Position numbers and translations under genes: made by a program. This document shows positions 44,719 through 54,342 of a stretch of 63,488 bases of DNA, piece after piece; position 1 is the first letter of the stretch, and each line of letters starts with the position of its first letter. Under the pieces are notes generated by a model that saw only the letters and a list, made by a program, of their open reading frames with translations, searched no databases and was not told where the DNA came from. The stretch is from an uncultured Lachnospiraceae bacterium (GTDB lineage: Bacteria; Bacillota; Clostridia; Lachnospirales; Lachnospiraceae). Location: NCBI GenBank assembly GCA_946537305.1, contig CAMNFR010000008.1, forward strand, positions 1-63,488, written 5' to 3'.

Positions 44719-44750
44719 AAAGCGGCGGAACCATAGGTTTCCGCCGCTTT
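44719..44750 (-). terminator. Terminator after the S1-domain gene
   Basis: Stem of 12-base arms (44719-44730, 44739-44750) that encloses a short loop. On the minus strand it is followed by six T. Confidence 0.85.
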
Positions 44751-44774
44751 TGGTCTATTGTCAATCAAGGCTAA

Positions 44775-45599
44775 TTACAGCTTTACGCCCTTCAGCAGAT
44801 CGCCCAGGCTGGTCGTAGCCTTGCCGGTCTCCTTGTAGCTGAATACCTCTTCGTCTCTTTCTCTGCGCTCTCTGCGGGGACGGTCAGAACGAGGAGCTCT
44901 CTCCGGTCTTTCCGGTGCTTCCTGCAGGGCTTTCATGGACAGGCTCAGTTTGCCGTCCTTGATGGCGATGATCTTCACCTGGACCTTCTGTCCCTTCTGC
45001 AGGACATCAGCAGGCTTTTCTACTCTCTTATAGCTGATCTGAGATACATGCAGCAGTCCGGAGCATCCGTTCTCCAGATCGATAAAGGCACCATACTCCA
45101 TCAGGGAGTCTACCGTACCTTCCAGCACATCGCCCACCTGGCAGGCAGCCAGCGCAGCCGCTCTGGCTTCTCTTTCCTTGATGCGGATGGCCTCTCTGGC
45201 GGAAAGCACCAGTCTCTTGGCCGCTCTGTCCGCGGTAATGATGATGACATCCAGTGTCTGGCCCTTGAAGGATTCCAGATCTTCCACATAACCGGTGGAC
45301 AGCTTGGATGCAGGGATAAAGGCGCGGATATCATCCACAAATGCCACGACACCGGCTTTGACAGCGCTCTCCACCTTTACCGGGAAGACCGTCTTTTCCG
45401 CCATCATGGTCTCGAACTTATCCCATACCGGATCATCCGTGACCGGGCCCTTCTGCAGGGACTCTTCCAGGGCGTTGCCCAGATCTGCCATGGTCTCTGC
45501 CGGTGCTTCCGCTGCGGGAGCCTCAGCTGCTGCGGTCTCAGCCGCTGCTTCCAGAGCATTCTCCATGACTTCTGTTGCTACTTCAGCTTCTTTACACAT
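44775..45599 (-). CDS. S1-domain RNA-binding protein (ribosomal protein S1-like)
   Basis: The protein has 274 residues. An Ala/Glu/Pro-rich N-terminus (1-50) precedes two S1 domains: about 63-140 (FPVKVESAVKAGVVAFVDD, IRAFIPASKLS) and 148-225 (VGDVLEGTVDSLMEYGAFIDL, CSGLLHVSQIS). An Arg-rich tail (RPRRERRERDEE) and a short conserved end (TTSLGDLLKGVKL) follow. It is shorter than E. coli S1 but similar to the short S1-like proteins of Firmicutes, which bind mRNA or ribosome. Its leader contains a hairpin (45649-45697). Confidence 0.9.
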   Translation of the reverse strand: MCKEAEVATEVMENALEAAAETAAAEAPAAEAPAETMADLGNALEESLQKGPVTDDPVWDKFETMMAEKTVFPVKVESAVKAGVVAFVDDIRAFIPASKLSTGYVEDLESFKGQTLDVIIITADRAAKRLVLSAREAIRIKEREARAAALAACQVGDVLEGTVDSLMEYGAFIDLENGCSGLLHVSQISYKRVEKPADVLQKGQKVQVKIIAIKDGKLSLSMKALQEAPERPERAPRSDRPRRERRERDEEVFSYKETGKATTSLGDLLKGVKL

Positions 45600-45648
45600 A
45601 ATCCAACCTCCTGCGTACCTGGTTTTATTCCACTAATTTTGTGTCCTC

Positions 45649-45697
45649 GAGTGTCAGCCATCCAAAACGGGAATAATACCCGGAGCTTTTGGCACTC
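45649..45697 (-). ncRNA. Structured hairpin in the S1-like gene leader
   Basis: Nested complementary segments lie between promoter and start: GAGTG/CACTC outside (45649-45653, 45693-45697), CCAAAA/TTTTGG (45662-45667, 45687-45692) and CGGG/CCCG (45668-45671, 45679-45682). An autogenous leader for the S1-like protein is possible; this is an inference. Confidence 0.4.
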
Positions 45698-45719
45698 CAC
45701 AATGTACGCACTCCACCGC

Positions 45720-45748
45720 ATTATACCAAAGCTGAAACAGAATTGCAA
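45720..45748 (-). promoter_or_regulatory. Promoter of the S1-like gene
   Basis: Minus strand TTGCAA (45748-45743), 17-base spacer ending in TTTGG, TATAAT (45725-45720). It gives a leader of about 110 bases. Confidence 0.75.
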
Positions 45749-45775
45749 TTCTTTTTGACAAAAAAAGGAACAGTT

Positions 45776-46006
45776 TTACCCTTCATTCTGAAGTCGTTCG
45801 ATCAAATCATAGATCGATTCTGCGGAATTGAAGTTTTCCTCGGTGACCTCTTCCTCCGGAACCTGCACGTCATACTCCCGGGCGATCCAGCCGATCAGAT
45901 CCTCCAGATCATCCTCGTCCAGTATATTATCCTCCAGCAGGGTATCATAGGTCTCGTAGTCGATCTCCGGATGAAGATCTTCCAACTTACTTAGCAATGC
46001 TTCCAT
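45776..46006 (-). CDS. Acyl-carrier-protein-like protein lacking the phosphopantetheine serine
   Basis: The protein has 76 residues and aligns along its whole length with small Clostridium-group acyl or D-alanyl carrier proteins: helix 1 (EALLSKLEDLHPEIDYET), the LLEDNILD turn, helix 2 (LEDLIGWIAREYDVQVPEEEV), and the conserved ENFNSAESIYDLIERLQ at the end. The attachment serine is missing: the usual DSL/DSF reads Asp30-Glu31-Asp32 (codons GAC GAG GAT). It therefore cannot carry a 4'-phosphopantetheine arm at the normal site. It could be a structural paralogue or regulator. Upstream is DUF951-sir2; no synthase gene is near. Confidence 0.75.
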   Translation of the reverse strand: MEALLSKLEDLHPEIDYETYDTLLEDNILDEDDLEDLIGWIAREYDVQVPEEEVTEENFNSAESIYDLIERLQNEG

Positions 46007-46138
46007 GGTGCACCCTCCTCTTTCAGGCTGCGGTCCTGATACCGCATAAATACAGACGGAATATCCTCACTGTTTTCGCATACATATCCTTCCTGTCCGT
46101 ATCATACACCAACACAGAAGCTTTGTCACCCCGTTTTA

Positions 46139-46336
46139 TCACTTTTTTGTGGAATTTTCGACTATTTTTCCCCGAAAACTCTTTTCCACCTGCTTTCTGG
46201 GCACCAGGACCAGCCGTCCGCATCCTTTACAACGCAGCCGGAAATCCATTCCCACCCGAAGCACCTCCCATTCAGCCGATCCGCAGGGGTGCGGTTTTTT
46301 CAGACGTATCACATCCCCTACGCAGATATCCTCCAT
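46139..46336 (-). CDS. DUF951 protein
   Basis: The start at 46336 overlaps the sir2 stop (TGATG) and has AAGGAG eight bases ahead, giving 65 residues. The sequence VGDVIRLKKPHPCGSAEWEV, then DFRLRCKGCGRLVLVPR is the DUF951 signature, with three Cys that could bind zinc. The family is common in Firmicutes near translation and chromosome genes; its role is unknown to me. It is the third gene after the SGNH hydrolase, behind Sir2. Confidence 0.9.
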   Translation of the reverse strand: MEDICVGDVIRLKKPHPCGSAEWEVLRVGMDFRLRCKGCGRLVLVPRKQVEKSFRGKIVENSTKK

Positions 46337-47052
46337 CACAGGTACTCCTTCAGAACGCTGCCGATGGGGTCTGTGATTACCAAATCTGCCTGTGCGTCCA
46401 TGGGCGTAGGGGTACGGTTCATCAGCACCAGGTGCTTTCCGCGGAAGAGGTTCACGAAACCTGCGGCGGGATATACCGTCAGGGATGTACCGCCGATAAT
46501 CAGCATATCGGCCTGGGCAATGGCGCGGCAGGCGCCGTTCACGGTACTCTGATCCAGTCCTTCCTCATACAGCACGACATCTGGCTTCAGAATACCACCG
46601 CACTCACAGCGCGGGATGCCCTCGTGAACCTTGATCTTCTCCAACGGGACGTGCTTTCCACAGCGCATGCAGGTGTTCCGGTGAACAGATCCGTGCAGTT
46701 CATACACGGTACGGCTGCCCGCCATCTGATGCAAACCGTCTATGTTCTGGGTGACCACCGCTGTAAGACGCCCTTCCTGCTCCCATTTTGCCAGTGCCAG
46801 ATGTGCCGGATTGGGCCGGGCCTCCGGCGCGATCATCTTCGCCCAGTAAAACCGGTAAAATTCTTCCGGATTGCGCATAAAAAAGCTGTGGCTTAAGATT
46901 TCTTCCGGCGGATAATCGTACTGCTGGTGATAGAGACCATCCGTGCTCCGGAAATCCGGAATACCGCTTTCCGTAGATACGCCTGCCCCACCGAAGAAAA
47001 CAATGCGGCTGCTCTCCTCCACCCAGCTGCGCAGTGTTTCGCGATCTGTCAT
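46336..47052 (-). CDS. Sir2-family NAD-dependent protein deacylase
   Basis: The protein has 238 residues. The NAD-binding GAGVSTESGIPDFRS, the catalytic TQNIDGLHQMAGS and HGSVHRNTCMRCG, with the active His in the ELHGS segment, are present. The zinc site is CxxC (CMRC) and CEC in RCECGG. It removes acetyl or longer acyl groups from lysines with NAD+. It is coupled to DUF951 by an overlapping stop/start. The neighbouring gene upstream is separated by a terminator. Confidence 0.95.
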   Translation of the reverse strand: MTDRETLRSWVEESSRIVFFGGAGVSTESGIPDFRSTDGLYHQQYDYPPEEILSHSFFMRNPEEFYRFYWAKMIAPEARPNPAHLALAKWEQEGRLTAVVTQNIDGLHQMAGSRTVYELHGSVHRNTCMRCGKHVPLEKIKVHEGIPRCECGGILKPDVVLYEEGLDQSTVNGACRAIAQADMLIIGGTSLTVYPAAGFVNLFRGKHLVLMNRTPTPMDAQADLVITDPIGSVLKEYL

Positions 47053-47090
47053 ATGTCATTTCCTCCTTCCTTGATTATCGATGTTTATGA

Positions 47091-47121
47091 AGAGAACGCG
47101 GAAATGCACTCCGCGTTCTCT
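47091..47121 (-). terminator. Terminator after the SGNH hydrolase gene
   Basis: Two perfect 12-base arms (47091-47102, 47110-47121) around AATGCAC, 20 bases past the SGNH stop. The T-run is better on the plus strand than on the minus strand. Confidence 0.6.
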
Positions 47122-47140
47122 TTCTTTTTCATTTCCATGA

Positions 47141-49093
47141 TTATTTCAGTGCTTTCTTCACTGCGGCGGAGGCAGCATCACCCAGGGCAATGTATCCCTC
47201 TTCCGTCAGATGAAGGCCGTCGTACAGCGTGGTGTAGGCATTGTCCTCTGTTACACCGCTCTTCTTGCTGCCATCCCAGTAGGTCGCCTTATACTTTTTG
47301 GCGATCTTCTTCAACGCTTTGGCGTAATCGTTCAGGGTATGACCTGCTTTGTTCTTCACCTTGTATCCTGCTTTTCCGTCGTAGGAATCAATCCGCAGGC
47401 GATAAATCGGAGACATCACGATGACCTTCGCATTCTTGTTCTTCGACTTAATACGCTTAAAGATGGTATTCAGCGCGCCGTAGAAGGTCTTCTGCGATGT
47501 ATCCTTGATCTTGCCGATCTTGATATTTTTCGCGTAATCGTTCGTGCCTCCGGCAATCCAGATCAGCTTATAGCCCGTCAGCTTTACCTTGCTTGCCGTC
47601 CTGCCCACCATGCTCTTGGAATCACTGTTGCTCTTCTTTGCGATCGTGCTTCCTACCACAGATGCATTGGTATACTTGATACCCGTGATCTGAGAGATCC
47701 GCTCCGGATAGGATACCGCCGCTTTTTTGCCGCTCCAGGTGCGGCCGAGGGTAATGCTGTCACCTATAAAGAGGACCTTCTTCTTTGTCAGGGTCTTCTT
47801 CACATTACTCATGGTATCAGCCAGCGGGCTGTAAAGTTTCTGAGATCCCACATTCACAAAGGCGCGTACGGTATACTCTGTTTTCTTATCATCCTGCTGG
47901 ATGGTATATTTTGTTTTGGATGATGCGAGGGTCGCCACGCTCTTCCATTCGCCGCCAGTGGTAGAATTTTTCTTAAAGACCTCATAGCCTGCGGCGCCGG
48001 TCACCTTTTTCCAGGTGATGGTATCCTTCTTGGATTTTGTTGTCAGCTTCTTCATCACAGGTACAGCCGGCAGACAGGTCACGGTCTCCGTCATTTCTGT
48101 GCGAGGCCCGAAGGAATAAGAGCCATTATTCTTGACGCCTGCCGCAATACCATAGGTATAGGTCGCCCCGGGAACTGCTTTGCTGTCCCAGTAAGTAGCA
48201 GCCGTTCCCTTATTCAGGGTCGTCAGGGTCTGCCAGGCTCCGCTGCCGGTCTTGCGGTAGATCCGATAGCCGTCACAGGTGACAGAGTCCCATCTCAGCG
48301 CAACTCGTCCACTCGCAGCCACGGCATTCTTCAGCGTCACCGTCTCCATCAGCATTTCAGAGGTGATGCCTTTTTCGTCGTAGGCGCCAAGGCGGAAAAA
48401 CTTCTTGTTATCATCGGTCTCATAGATAACAAAGGCTCTCACGGTGTATGTATATTGATGTCCGGTAGTCACGGTGGTATCCGTAAAGCTGGACGCGGAG
48501 GGATCCTGGATGTCCTTCACCTTTACATATTCATCGGAGTCATCCGCTTTCCTCATGACACGATAGCCAGAGACGTTTTCCACCTTTTCCCAGGTGACCT
48601 TCAGCGCCGATCCCTGTGTCTGTACGGCATCCAGCTTGACTACCGGCACCAGCGCCGCGGCATAGGTCACGACCTTTGTTTTGTCCTTAGCGTAGTCCTT
48701 TTCGGTCACCTCCGCGGAATATTTTTTCTCCACAATGGAGGTCTTTCCTTCATCGTCGGTGACAGACACCTTGGCGGCAACCGCATAATAGTAGGTCTTG
48801 CCGGGCAGAGCGGTTTTGTCTTCGTATTTTACCTCGGAAGCTTCCACCTCGGCGATCTTCTCGTAATTGGCATTGGGAACATCGCGGCGGTAGATCACAA
48901 AGCCTTTGGCATGCTCCATTCTGCTCCAGAGAACGGTAATCTTTCCGTAATCGCCATAGACCTGACGGATCACCGGGATATCCGGATCCGTGGAAGTTGC
49001 AGAAGTCGCCCGCACTGTCTCCGCCGGGAGCCCGCACAGGAACACCACTGCGAGAAAAAGGACCGGCAGCAATCTTCTAAACTGTTTCATCAT
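47141..49093 (-). CDS. Secreted SGNH/GDSL hydrolase with fibronectin type III-like repeats
   Basis: The start at 49093 follows GAGAGG and gives 650 residues. It has a signal peptide (LLPVLFLAVVFLCGLPAETVRA), then four Fn3-like domains (about 35-430) with repeated patterns such as YRVMRKADD, GYRIYRKTGSGAW and AGYEVFKKNS. A C-terminal SGNH domain of about 217 residues begins GDSITLGR (Ser in the nucleophile block) and has GGTNDYAKN (block III) and YDGLHLTEEGY (Asp and His). It is a wall- or medium-located esterase; the acyl substrate is unknown, possibly acetylated polysaccharide. Confidence 0.92.
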   Translation of the reverse strand: MMKQFRRLLPVLFLAVVFLCGLPAETVRATSATSTDPDIPVIRQVYGDYGKITVLWSRMEHAKGFVIYRRDVPNANYEKIAEVEASEVKYEDKTALPGKTYYYAVAAKVSVTDDEGKTSIVEKKYSAEVTEKDYAKDKTKVVTYAAALVPVVKLDAVQTQGSALKVTWEKVENVSGYRVMRKADDSDEYVKVKDIQDPSASSFTDTTVTTGHQYTYTVRAFVIYETDDNKKFFRLGAYDEKGITSEMLMETVTLKNAVAASGRVALRWDSVTCDGYRIYRKTGSGAWQTLTTLNKGTAATYWDSKAVPGATYTYGIAAGVKNNGSYSFGPRTEMTETVTCLPAVPVMKKLTTKSKKDTITWKKVTGAAGYEVFKKNSTTGGEWKSVATLASSKTKYTIQQDDKKTEYTVRAFVNVGSQKLYSPLADTMSNVKKTLTKKKVLFIGDSITLGRTWSGKKAAVSYPERISQITGIKYTNASVVGSTIAKKSNSDSKSMVGRTASKVKLTGYKLIWIAGGTNDYAKNIKIGKIKDTSQKTFYGALNTIFKRIKSKNKNAKVIVMSPIYRLRIDSYDGKAGYKVKNKAGHTLNDYAKALKKIAKKYKATYWDGSKKSGVTEDNAYTTLYDGLHLTEEGYIALGDAASAAVKKALK

Positions 49094-49286
49094 GCAAATA
49101 CCTCTCAAAAGTCGAATAAATCCAGAGCGCTCATCCCACTCGCCCTGTTCGCAACGCTATCAGCCTTGTTTTTGCTCATAGATGATATTATTATACACCA
49201 AACGGTATGGTTTTGGCAATGGATTTCTTATCACGATGCATCCGCGGCGATAATACGACAACTATAAGTTTGCGCGTTAGCATTGA

Positions 49287-49415
49287 GTCCATGCGCTTAG
49301 GAAATATCAAACAGACACGGGGGAGCTAGCTCACCCGGGGCTGCTTGATATTTCCTAAGCATACGGCGAAAGCCGCGACAGCGAGCGCCCGCGAATGCGG
49401 GTGCGAGATGGAGGC
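49287..49415 (+). ncRNA. Structured intergenic element beside recQ (candidate RNA)
   Basis: This lies in the 337-base stretch between recQ and the SGNH gene. It contains a 16-base perfect stem (49295-49310 and 49345-49360, extended by CAG/CTG), a GNRA hairpin CGGC-GAAA-GCCG (49364-49375), and a second hairpin GCGCCCGC-GAAT-GCGGGTGC (49385-49404). No T-tract follows, so a terminator is unlikely. No open frame of note is in it. The rest of the stretch (49094-49286) shows only AT-rich sequence and possible promoter boxes. Confidence 0.4.
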
Positions 49416-49430
49416 ATGGACTGGCGGTCA

Positions 49431-51284
49431 TCAGTCTTCTATACTGACGACTGCATCCGGGTGCTCTTTCCGGAAATCCGCGATCTCCCGCAGAAAGATC
49501 TCCCCGTATTTATCGAACTTCACGGCACCCACACCGGAGACTTCCAGCATCCCGTTCCGGTCTGCCGGTGCCTTCACGGCCATGTCGATCAGCGTTTTGT
49601 CACTGAATACAATGTACGGCGGGATAGATTCTTTTCTGGCCACCTCCAGGCGCAGCTGCCGCAGCCGCTCAAACAGCCCGTAACCGGCACTGGTGAGTGC
49701 ATCTGTGCTGCGTTTGCGCCGCTTCCGTGAGACCCTCTCCGGCTCCTTTTCCCGGTAGCGGCGGACCAGCACCTGCCCGCCGGCTTTCAGCGAAGAAATA
49801 TCGCCGATGCGCAGCAGGCTGTAGCGGTCCTCCGTCTGCCACAGGTATCCATCCAGCAGCATCTGAGAAATCAGCTGGCGCAATTCTTCTTCGCTGTGAT
49901 CTTTTAACGCCCCAAAGGACCGGTAGGACATAGTGCCAAGTTCTTTCAGTCTGGCACGATTGGCGCCCAGGAGTGTCCCCAGCACCACGGTAAGCCCATA
50001 TCTGCCGCGTGTTTCCGTCACACAATTGATCACCCATTTGGCCTCTGCCGTCATATCCGTCTCGGTATATTCCCGATCGCAGTTGCCGCAGTGGTCGCAG
50101 GGGCCGGACACTTTCTCTCCGAAGTAACGCAGGATATAATTCCGCAGACAATCTGTGGTTCGGCAGTAGCCCTCCATCACCTGCAGGCGTCTGGCATCCC
50201 TCTCTCGGATCAGCGCTGCATCCTCCTCCGGGATGTCAGTGAAGTCCTTGTGCTCCAACAGATATTTGTTGATCATGATATCATGCGCAGAAAAGAGCAG
50301 GATGCACTGGGAGGGTTCACCGTCCCGGCCGGCGCGGCCTGCCTCCTGATAATAGTTTTCCATGCTCTGCGGCATATTGTAATGGATCACATAGCGCACA
50401 TTGGATTTATCGATCCCCATGCCGAAGGCATTGGTGGCTACCATGACCGTGGCCCTGTCATAGATGAAATCCTCCTGGTTCTTCTTTCGCTCGGCGGGGT
50501 CCAATCCGGCGTGATAGCGGGTCACCGGCACGCCGCGCACGAAGAGCCGCTGGTGCAGCTCTTCCACGTTTTTCCGGGTCGCACAGTAGATGATCCCACT
50601 CTCTCCGGAATGCTTATTTATATATGAACGAACAAAATCATCCTTCCGGCGGATCGGCTCCACTCGAAAATAGAGGTTCTCCCGGTCAAAGCCGGTCACT
50701 ACCTCCTGTGGGTCCTGAAGATCCAGCACACAGAGGATGTCCTTTCTGACTTCTTCTGTCGCCGTGGCGGTGAAAGCCGCGATGACCGGCCGTACAGGAA
50801 GGGCTCGGATAAAATCGACGATCTTTAGATAGCTGGGACGAAAGTCCTGCCCCCACTGGGATATACAGTGCGCTTCATCCACGGTCACCAGGGAGATCTG
50901 CGCATGCACGGCAAAGAACAGGAAGCCCTCTGTGAGCAGACGTTCCGGTGCCACATAGAGGATCTTATACTGTCCCCGGGAGGCACGACGATAGACAGTC
51001 TCGATCTGGCGCTCCGTGAGCGAAGAGTTGATATAGCCCGCGTGGATCCCCGCGTCATTTAATGCCTGCACCTGATCCTGCATCAGGGATATCAGAGGAG
51101 ATATGACCAGGGTGATACCGGGCAGCATCAGCGCCGGCACCTGATAGCAGAGGGATTTCCCCGATCCGGTGGGCATAATGGCCAGGCCGTCGCGGCCAGC
51201 CAGAATGGCATCTATCATTTCACGCTGCCCCGTGCGGAAGCTGTCATATCCAAAATAGTGCTTTAAAACCTCTTCAGCATTCAT
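49431..51284 (-). CDS. recQ: ATP-dependent DNA helicase RecQ
   Basis: The protein has 617 residues. Helicase motifs: Walker A PTGSGKSLCYQVPAL, DEAHCISQWGQDFRPSY, TATATEEV, and the RecQ zinc-site cysteines in CRTTDCLRNYILRYFGE...CDHCGNC. The RQC winged-helix region (about 405-500) and an HRDC domain (about 530-605, ERLRQLRLEVARKESIPPYIVFSDK) are present. It unwinds recombination and repair intermediates. It starts 64 bases downstream of valS on the minus strand and the structured element lies beyond its stop. Confidence 0.96.
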   Translation of the reverse strand: MNAEEVLKHYFGYDSFRTGQREMIDAILAGRDGLAIMPTGSGKSLCYQVPALMLPGITLVISPLISLMQDQVQALNDAGIHAGYINSSLTERQIETVYRRASRGQYKILYVAPERLLTEGFLFFAVHAQISLVTVDEAHCISQWGQDFRPSYLKIVDFIRALPVRPVIAAFTATATEEVRKDILCVLDLQDPQEVVTGFDRENLYFRVEPIRRKDDFVRSYINKHSGESGIIYCATRKNVEELHQRLFVRGVPVTRYHAGLDPAERKKNQEDFIYDRATVMVATNAFGMGIDKSNVRYVIHYNMPQSMENYYQEAGRAGRDGEPSQCILLFSAHDIMINKYLLEHKDFTDIPEEDAALIRERDARRLQVMEGYCRTTDCLRNYILRYFGEKVSGPCDHCGNCDREYTETDMTAEAKWVINCVTETRGRYGLTVVLGTLLGANRARLKELGTMSYRSFGALKDHSEEELRQLISQMLLDGYLWQTEDRYSLLRIGDISSLKAGGQVLVRRYREKEPERVSRKRRKRSTDALTSAGYGLFERLRQLRLEVARKESIPPYIVFSDKTLIDMAVKAPADRNGMLEVSGVGAVKFDKYGEIFLREIADFRKEHPDAVVSIED

Positions 51285-51315
51285 GCTTTGAGCTCTCCTT
51301 ATCAGCTTCTAAAAT

Positions 51316-51342
51316 CAACGCCCGGCAGACCGCCGGGCGTTG
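51316..51342 (-). terminator. Terminator after valS
   Basis: Stem of 11-base arms (CAACGCCCGGC, 51316-51326, and complement 51332-51342) with a TTTTAG tail on the minus strand, just past the valS stop at 51349. Confidence 0.8.
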
Positions 51343-51348
51343 TATTAT

Positions 51349-53997
51349 TTATGCTTTCTGCAGTCTTGCCAGCTGCTCTTTTACCTGTTCCATCATCTGG
51401 GTGTATTTTTCCAGCTTCTCACGCTCCTCGGCGATCTTCTCTGCCGGAGCCTTGCTGATGAAACGCTCATTTCCCAGCATACCGTGAGAGCGCTTCAGCT
51501 CACCGGCCAGGCGTTTTTCTTCCTTGGTCAGACGGGCGATCTCTTTTTCGATATCCACCAGTTCTGCCAGCGGAATGTACATGACAGCATCCGCCGTCAC
51601 CGCGGAAACAGCATCCTCTCCGATGCCGGTCTTATCCGCCTGGATGGTGACGGAAGCGGCGTTCGACAGTGCCGTGAAGAAGGCACGGCTGGTGGTAAAG
51701 GCCTCTCTGACCTCTTCCTTTTCGGCCACCACAAAGATGTCAGCCTTCTTGCTCGGCGGTACGTTCATGGACGCACGGACATTACGGATGGCACGGACCG
51801 CTTCCTTCATGCGCTCGATGCGGTTTTCGACCTGCGCGAAATCCCAGTCCGCACGGTACTCCGGCCAGGCGGAGATCATAATGGACTCTTCCTCGGACTG
51901 CAGGTTGCAGAAGATTTCTTCCGTGATGAAAGGCATGTACGGATGCAGCAGCTTCAGCGCCTGGATCAGCACGGTGGTCAGTGTCCAGCAGGCTGCGGCC
52001 TTGCTGCGCTCATCCTCTGCATTGTAGAAGCGAGGCTTGACCATCTCGATGTACCAGTCGCAGAACTCCTCCCAGATGAAGTCATAGACCTTCTGCAGAG
52101 CAATGCCGAGCTCGTACTTATCCATGTTCTCGGTGACTTCCTTCGCCAGGCGGTTGACCTTGGAAAGGATCCACTTATCGGCATCCTCAAGATCGGAAAG
52201 TTCCACGGCGGAGGTGTCCACGCCCTCGGTGTTCATCATGATGAAGCGAGAGGCATTCCATACCTTGTTGGCGAAGTTGCGGCTGGCTTCCACGCGCTCC
52301 CAGTAGAAACGCATGTCATTGCCGGGCGCATTGCCGGTTACCAGCGTCATGCGCAGCGCATCCGCGCCGTACTTGTCGATGACCTCCAGCGGATCAATGC
52401 CGTTGCCCAGGGATTTACTCATCTTGCGGCCTTGAGAGTCGCGCACCAGGCCGTGGATCAGCACCGTATGGAAGGGGCTTACGCCGGTCTGCTCGTATCC
52501 GGAGAAGACCATGCGGATGACCCAGAAGAAGATAATATCATAACCTGTCACCAGCACATCCGTGGGATAGAAGTACTCCAGCTCCGGCGTCTTCTTCGGC
52601 CACCCCAGGGTGGAGAAGGGCCAAAGGGCGGAGGAGAACCAGGTATCCAGGGTGTCGGGATCCTGCGTCAGGTGTGTGTGGCCGCACTTCGGGCAGACCG
52701 AAGGCTGCTCGCGGGAAACCACGATCTCACCGCATTTATCGCAGTAGTACGCCGGGATGCGATGTCCCCACCAGAGCTGACGAGAGATACACCAGTCGCG
52801 GATGTTCTCCAGCCAGTGCATGTAGGTCTTGCCGAAGGCTTCCGGCACGAATTTCAGTTCGCCGGTCTTCAGCGCTTCCATGGCGGGCTTTGCCATCTCT
52901 TCCATGGCCACGAACCACTGCTTCTTGATCATGGGTTCCACGGTGGTCTTGCAGCGATCATGCGTGCCCACGTTGTGCACGTGCTTGATCACCTTCACCA
53001 GCAGGCCCTGCTGTTCCAGCTCTTCCACCATCACGCGGCGAGCTTCATAGCGGTCCATGCCGCAGTATTTGCCGCCGTTTTCATTGATGGTAGCGTCGTC
53101 GTTCAGGATGTTGATCTCTTCCAGATTGTGGCGCTTTCCGACCTCGAAGTCGTTCGGGTCATGGGCGGGCGTGATCTTCACGCAGCCGGTACCGAATTCC
53201 TTATCCACATAAGAATCGGCGATCACGGGGATCTCGCGGTCCGTCAGCGGCAGCTTCAGCATCTTGCCTACCAGATGCGTGTAGCGCTCGTCCTCCGGAT
53301 TGACGGCCACGGCGGTATCGCCCAGCAGCGTCTCCGGACGGGTCGTAGCGATCTCCACAAAGCCATCCTCTCCCACGATGGGATATTTGATATGCCAGAA
53401 ATGGCCTTCCTGCTCCTGATATTCCACCTCTGCGTCAGAGATAGAGGTCTGGCAGACCGGGCACCAGTTGATAATACGGGAACCCTTGTAGATATAGCCC
53501 TTGTCATAGAGCTTCATGAACACTTCCTGCACGGCCTCGGAACAGCCCTCGTCCATGGTGAAGCGCTCGCGGTCCCAGTCGGCGGAAGAGCCCATCTTCT
53601 TCAGCTGAGAGATGATGCGGCCACCGTATTCCTTACGCCAGTCCCAAGCACGCTCCAGGAAGCCTTCGCGCCCAAGATCTTCCTTTTCGATGCCTTCTTC
53701 TTTCAGCTTGGCGATGATCTTTACCTCGGTGGCAATGCTGGCGTGGTCCGTGCCGGGCTGCCACAGGGCAGAGTAGCCCTGCATTCTCTTGTAGCGGATC
53801 AGGATATCCTGCAGGGTATTGTCCAGGGCATGGCCCATGTGCAGCTGTCCGGTAATGTTGGGCGGCGGCATTACGATGGTGAAGGGTTTCTTATTCGGAT
53901 CTACTTCGGCGTGGAAATACTTTTTCTCCAGCCATTTCTGGTACAGGCGATCCTCGATCTGCGAGGGATCGTAGGTCTTGCTTAAATTGGTTGCCAT
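51349..53997 (-). CDS. valS: Valyl-tRNA synthetase
   Basis: The protein has 882 residues of class I. HIGH motif is [21 protein letters not shown] is [12 protein letters not shown], the editing domain contains [15 protein letters not shown], and a C-terminal coiled coil starts near LADLEKE-type residues ([23 protein letters not shown]). The anticodon-binding domain lies in between. It is expressed from a sigma-A promoter through a T-box leader (54040-54342), and its terminator is at 51316-51342. Confidence 0.97.
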   Translation of the reverse strand: MATNLSKTYDPSQIEDRLYQKWLEKKYFHAEVDPNKKPFTIVMPPPNITGQLHMGHALDNTLQDILIRYKRMQGYSALWQPGTDHASIATEVKIIAKLKEEGIEKEDLGREGFLERAWDWRKEYGGRIISQLKKMGSSADWDRERFTMDEGCSEAVQEVFMKLYDKGYIYKGSRIINWCPVCQTSISDAEVEYQEQEGHFWHIKYPIVGEDGFVEIATTRPETLLGDTAVAVNPEDERYTHLVGKMLKLPLTDREIPVIADSYVDKEFGTGCVKITPAHDPNDFEVGKRHNLEEINILNDDATINENGGKYCGMDRYEARRVMVEELEQQGLLVKVIKHVHNVGTHDRCKTTVEPMIKKQWFVAMEEMAKPAMEALKTGELKFVPEAFGKTYMHWLENIRDWCISRQLWWGHRIPAYYCDKCGEIVVSREQPSVCPKCGHTHLTQDPDTLDTWFSSALWPFSTLGWPKKTPELEYFYPTDVLVTGYDIIFFWVIRMVFSGYEQTGVSPFHTVLIHGLVRDSQGRKMSKSLGNGIDPLEVIDKYGADALRMTLVTGNAPGNDMRFYWERVEASRNFANKVWNASRFIMMNTEGVDTSAVELSDLEDADKWILSKVNRLAKEVTENMDKYELGIALQKVYDFIWEEFCDWYIEMVKPRFYNAEDERSKAAACWTLTTVLIQALKLLHPYMPFITEEIFCNLQSEEESIMISAWPEYRADWDFAQVENRIERMKEAVRAIRNVRASMNVPPSKKADIFVVAEKEEVREAFTTSRAFFTALSNAASVTIQADKTGIGEDAVSAVTADAVMYIPLAELVDIEKEIARLTKEEKRLAGELKRSHGMLGNERFISKAPAEKIAEEREKLEKYTQMMEQVKEQLARLQKA

Positions 53998-54039
53998 GCT
54001 GCTGTCTCCTTTTCTGATTTTTCGCAGGATTACATTCGC

Positions 54040-54342
54040 AAAAACAAAAAAACCTTCCTATACTGTAAAGTATACGAAGGGCGAAATATCCGCGGTACCA
54101 CCTTGCTTTGGTCTCGAAATCCGTAACGGGGATGAGGCGGGGATGACTACTGGGAACAGATCCTTTGGCCCTCCCGGCTCTGAAGCCACCTTCCATACCG
54201 CTCCTGCCCGCGCATCTTCCAGCCATGGATGCGCTCTCTGTAGGGAGAGAGATATGTACTCCTCTTCTTCTCAGCCTTTAGCTTATTATTCTGATGCCGC
54301 CCGGAAGACGCTGTTGCCGATCCGGACAGACGAATCTTTTAT
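54040..54342 (-). promoter_or_regulatory. T-box leader of valS
   Basis: The minus strand has the T-box sequence AAGGTGGTACCGCGG (around 54090-54104), the AGAGAG...GGCTGGAAG elements of stem I, and a terminator/antiterminator (54053-54063 against 54070-54080) followed by seven T. A GTA triplet (54259-54257) is a plausible Val specifier. Uncharged tRNA-Val would favour readthrough into valS. This fills the 380-base stretch between valS and the Gx transporter gene. Confidence 0.9.

Noticed and set aside
51340-53985. 881-residue plus-strand reading frame opposite valS
   Set aside because: Antisense shadow of valS; composition rich in His, Arg, Gln and Leu without any motif.
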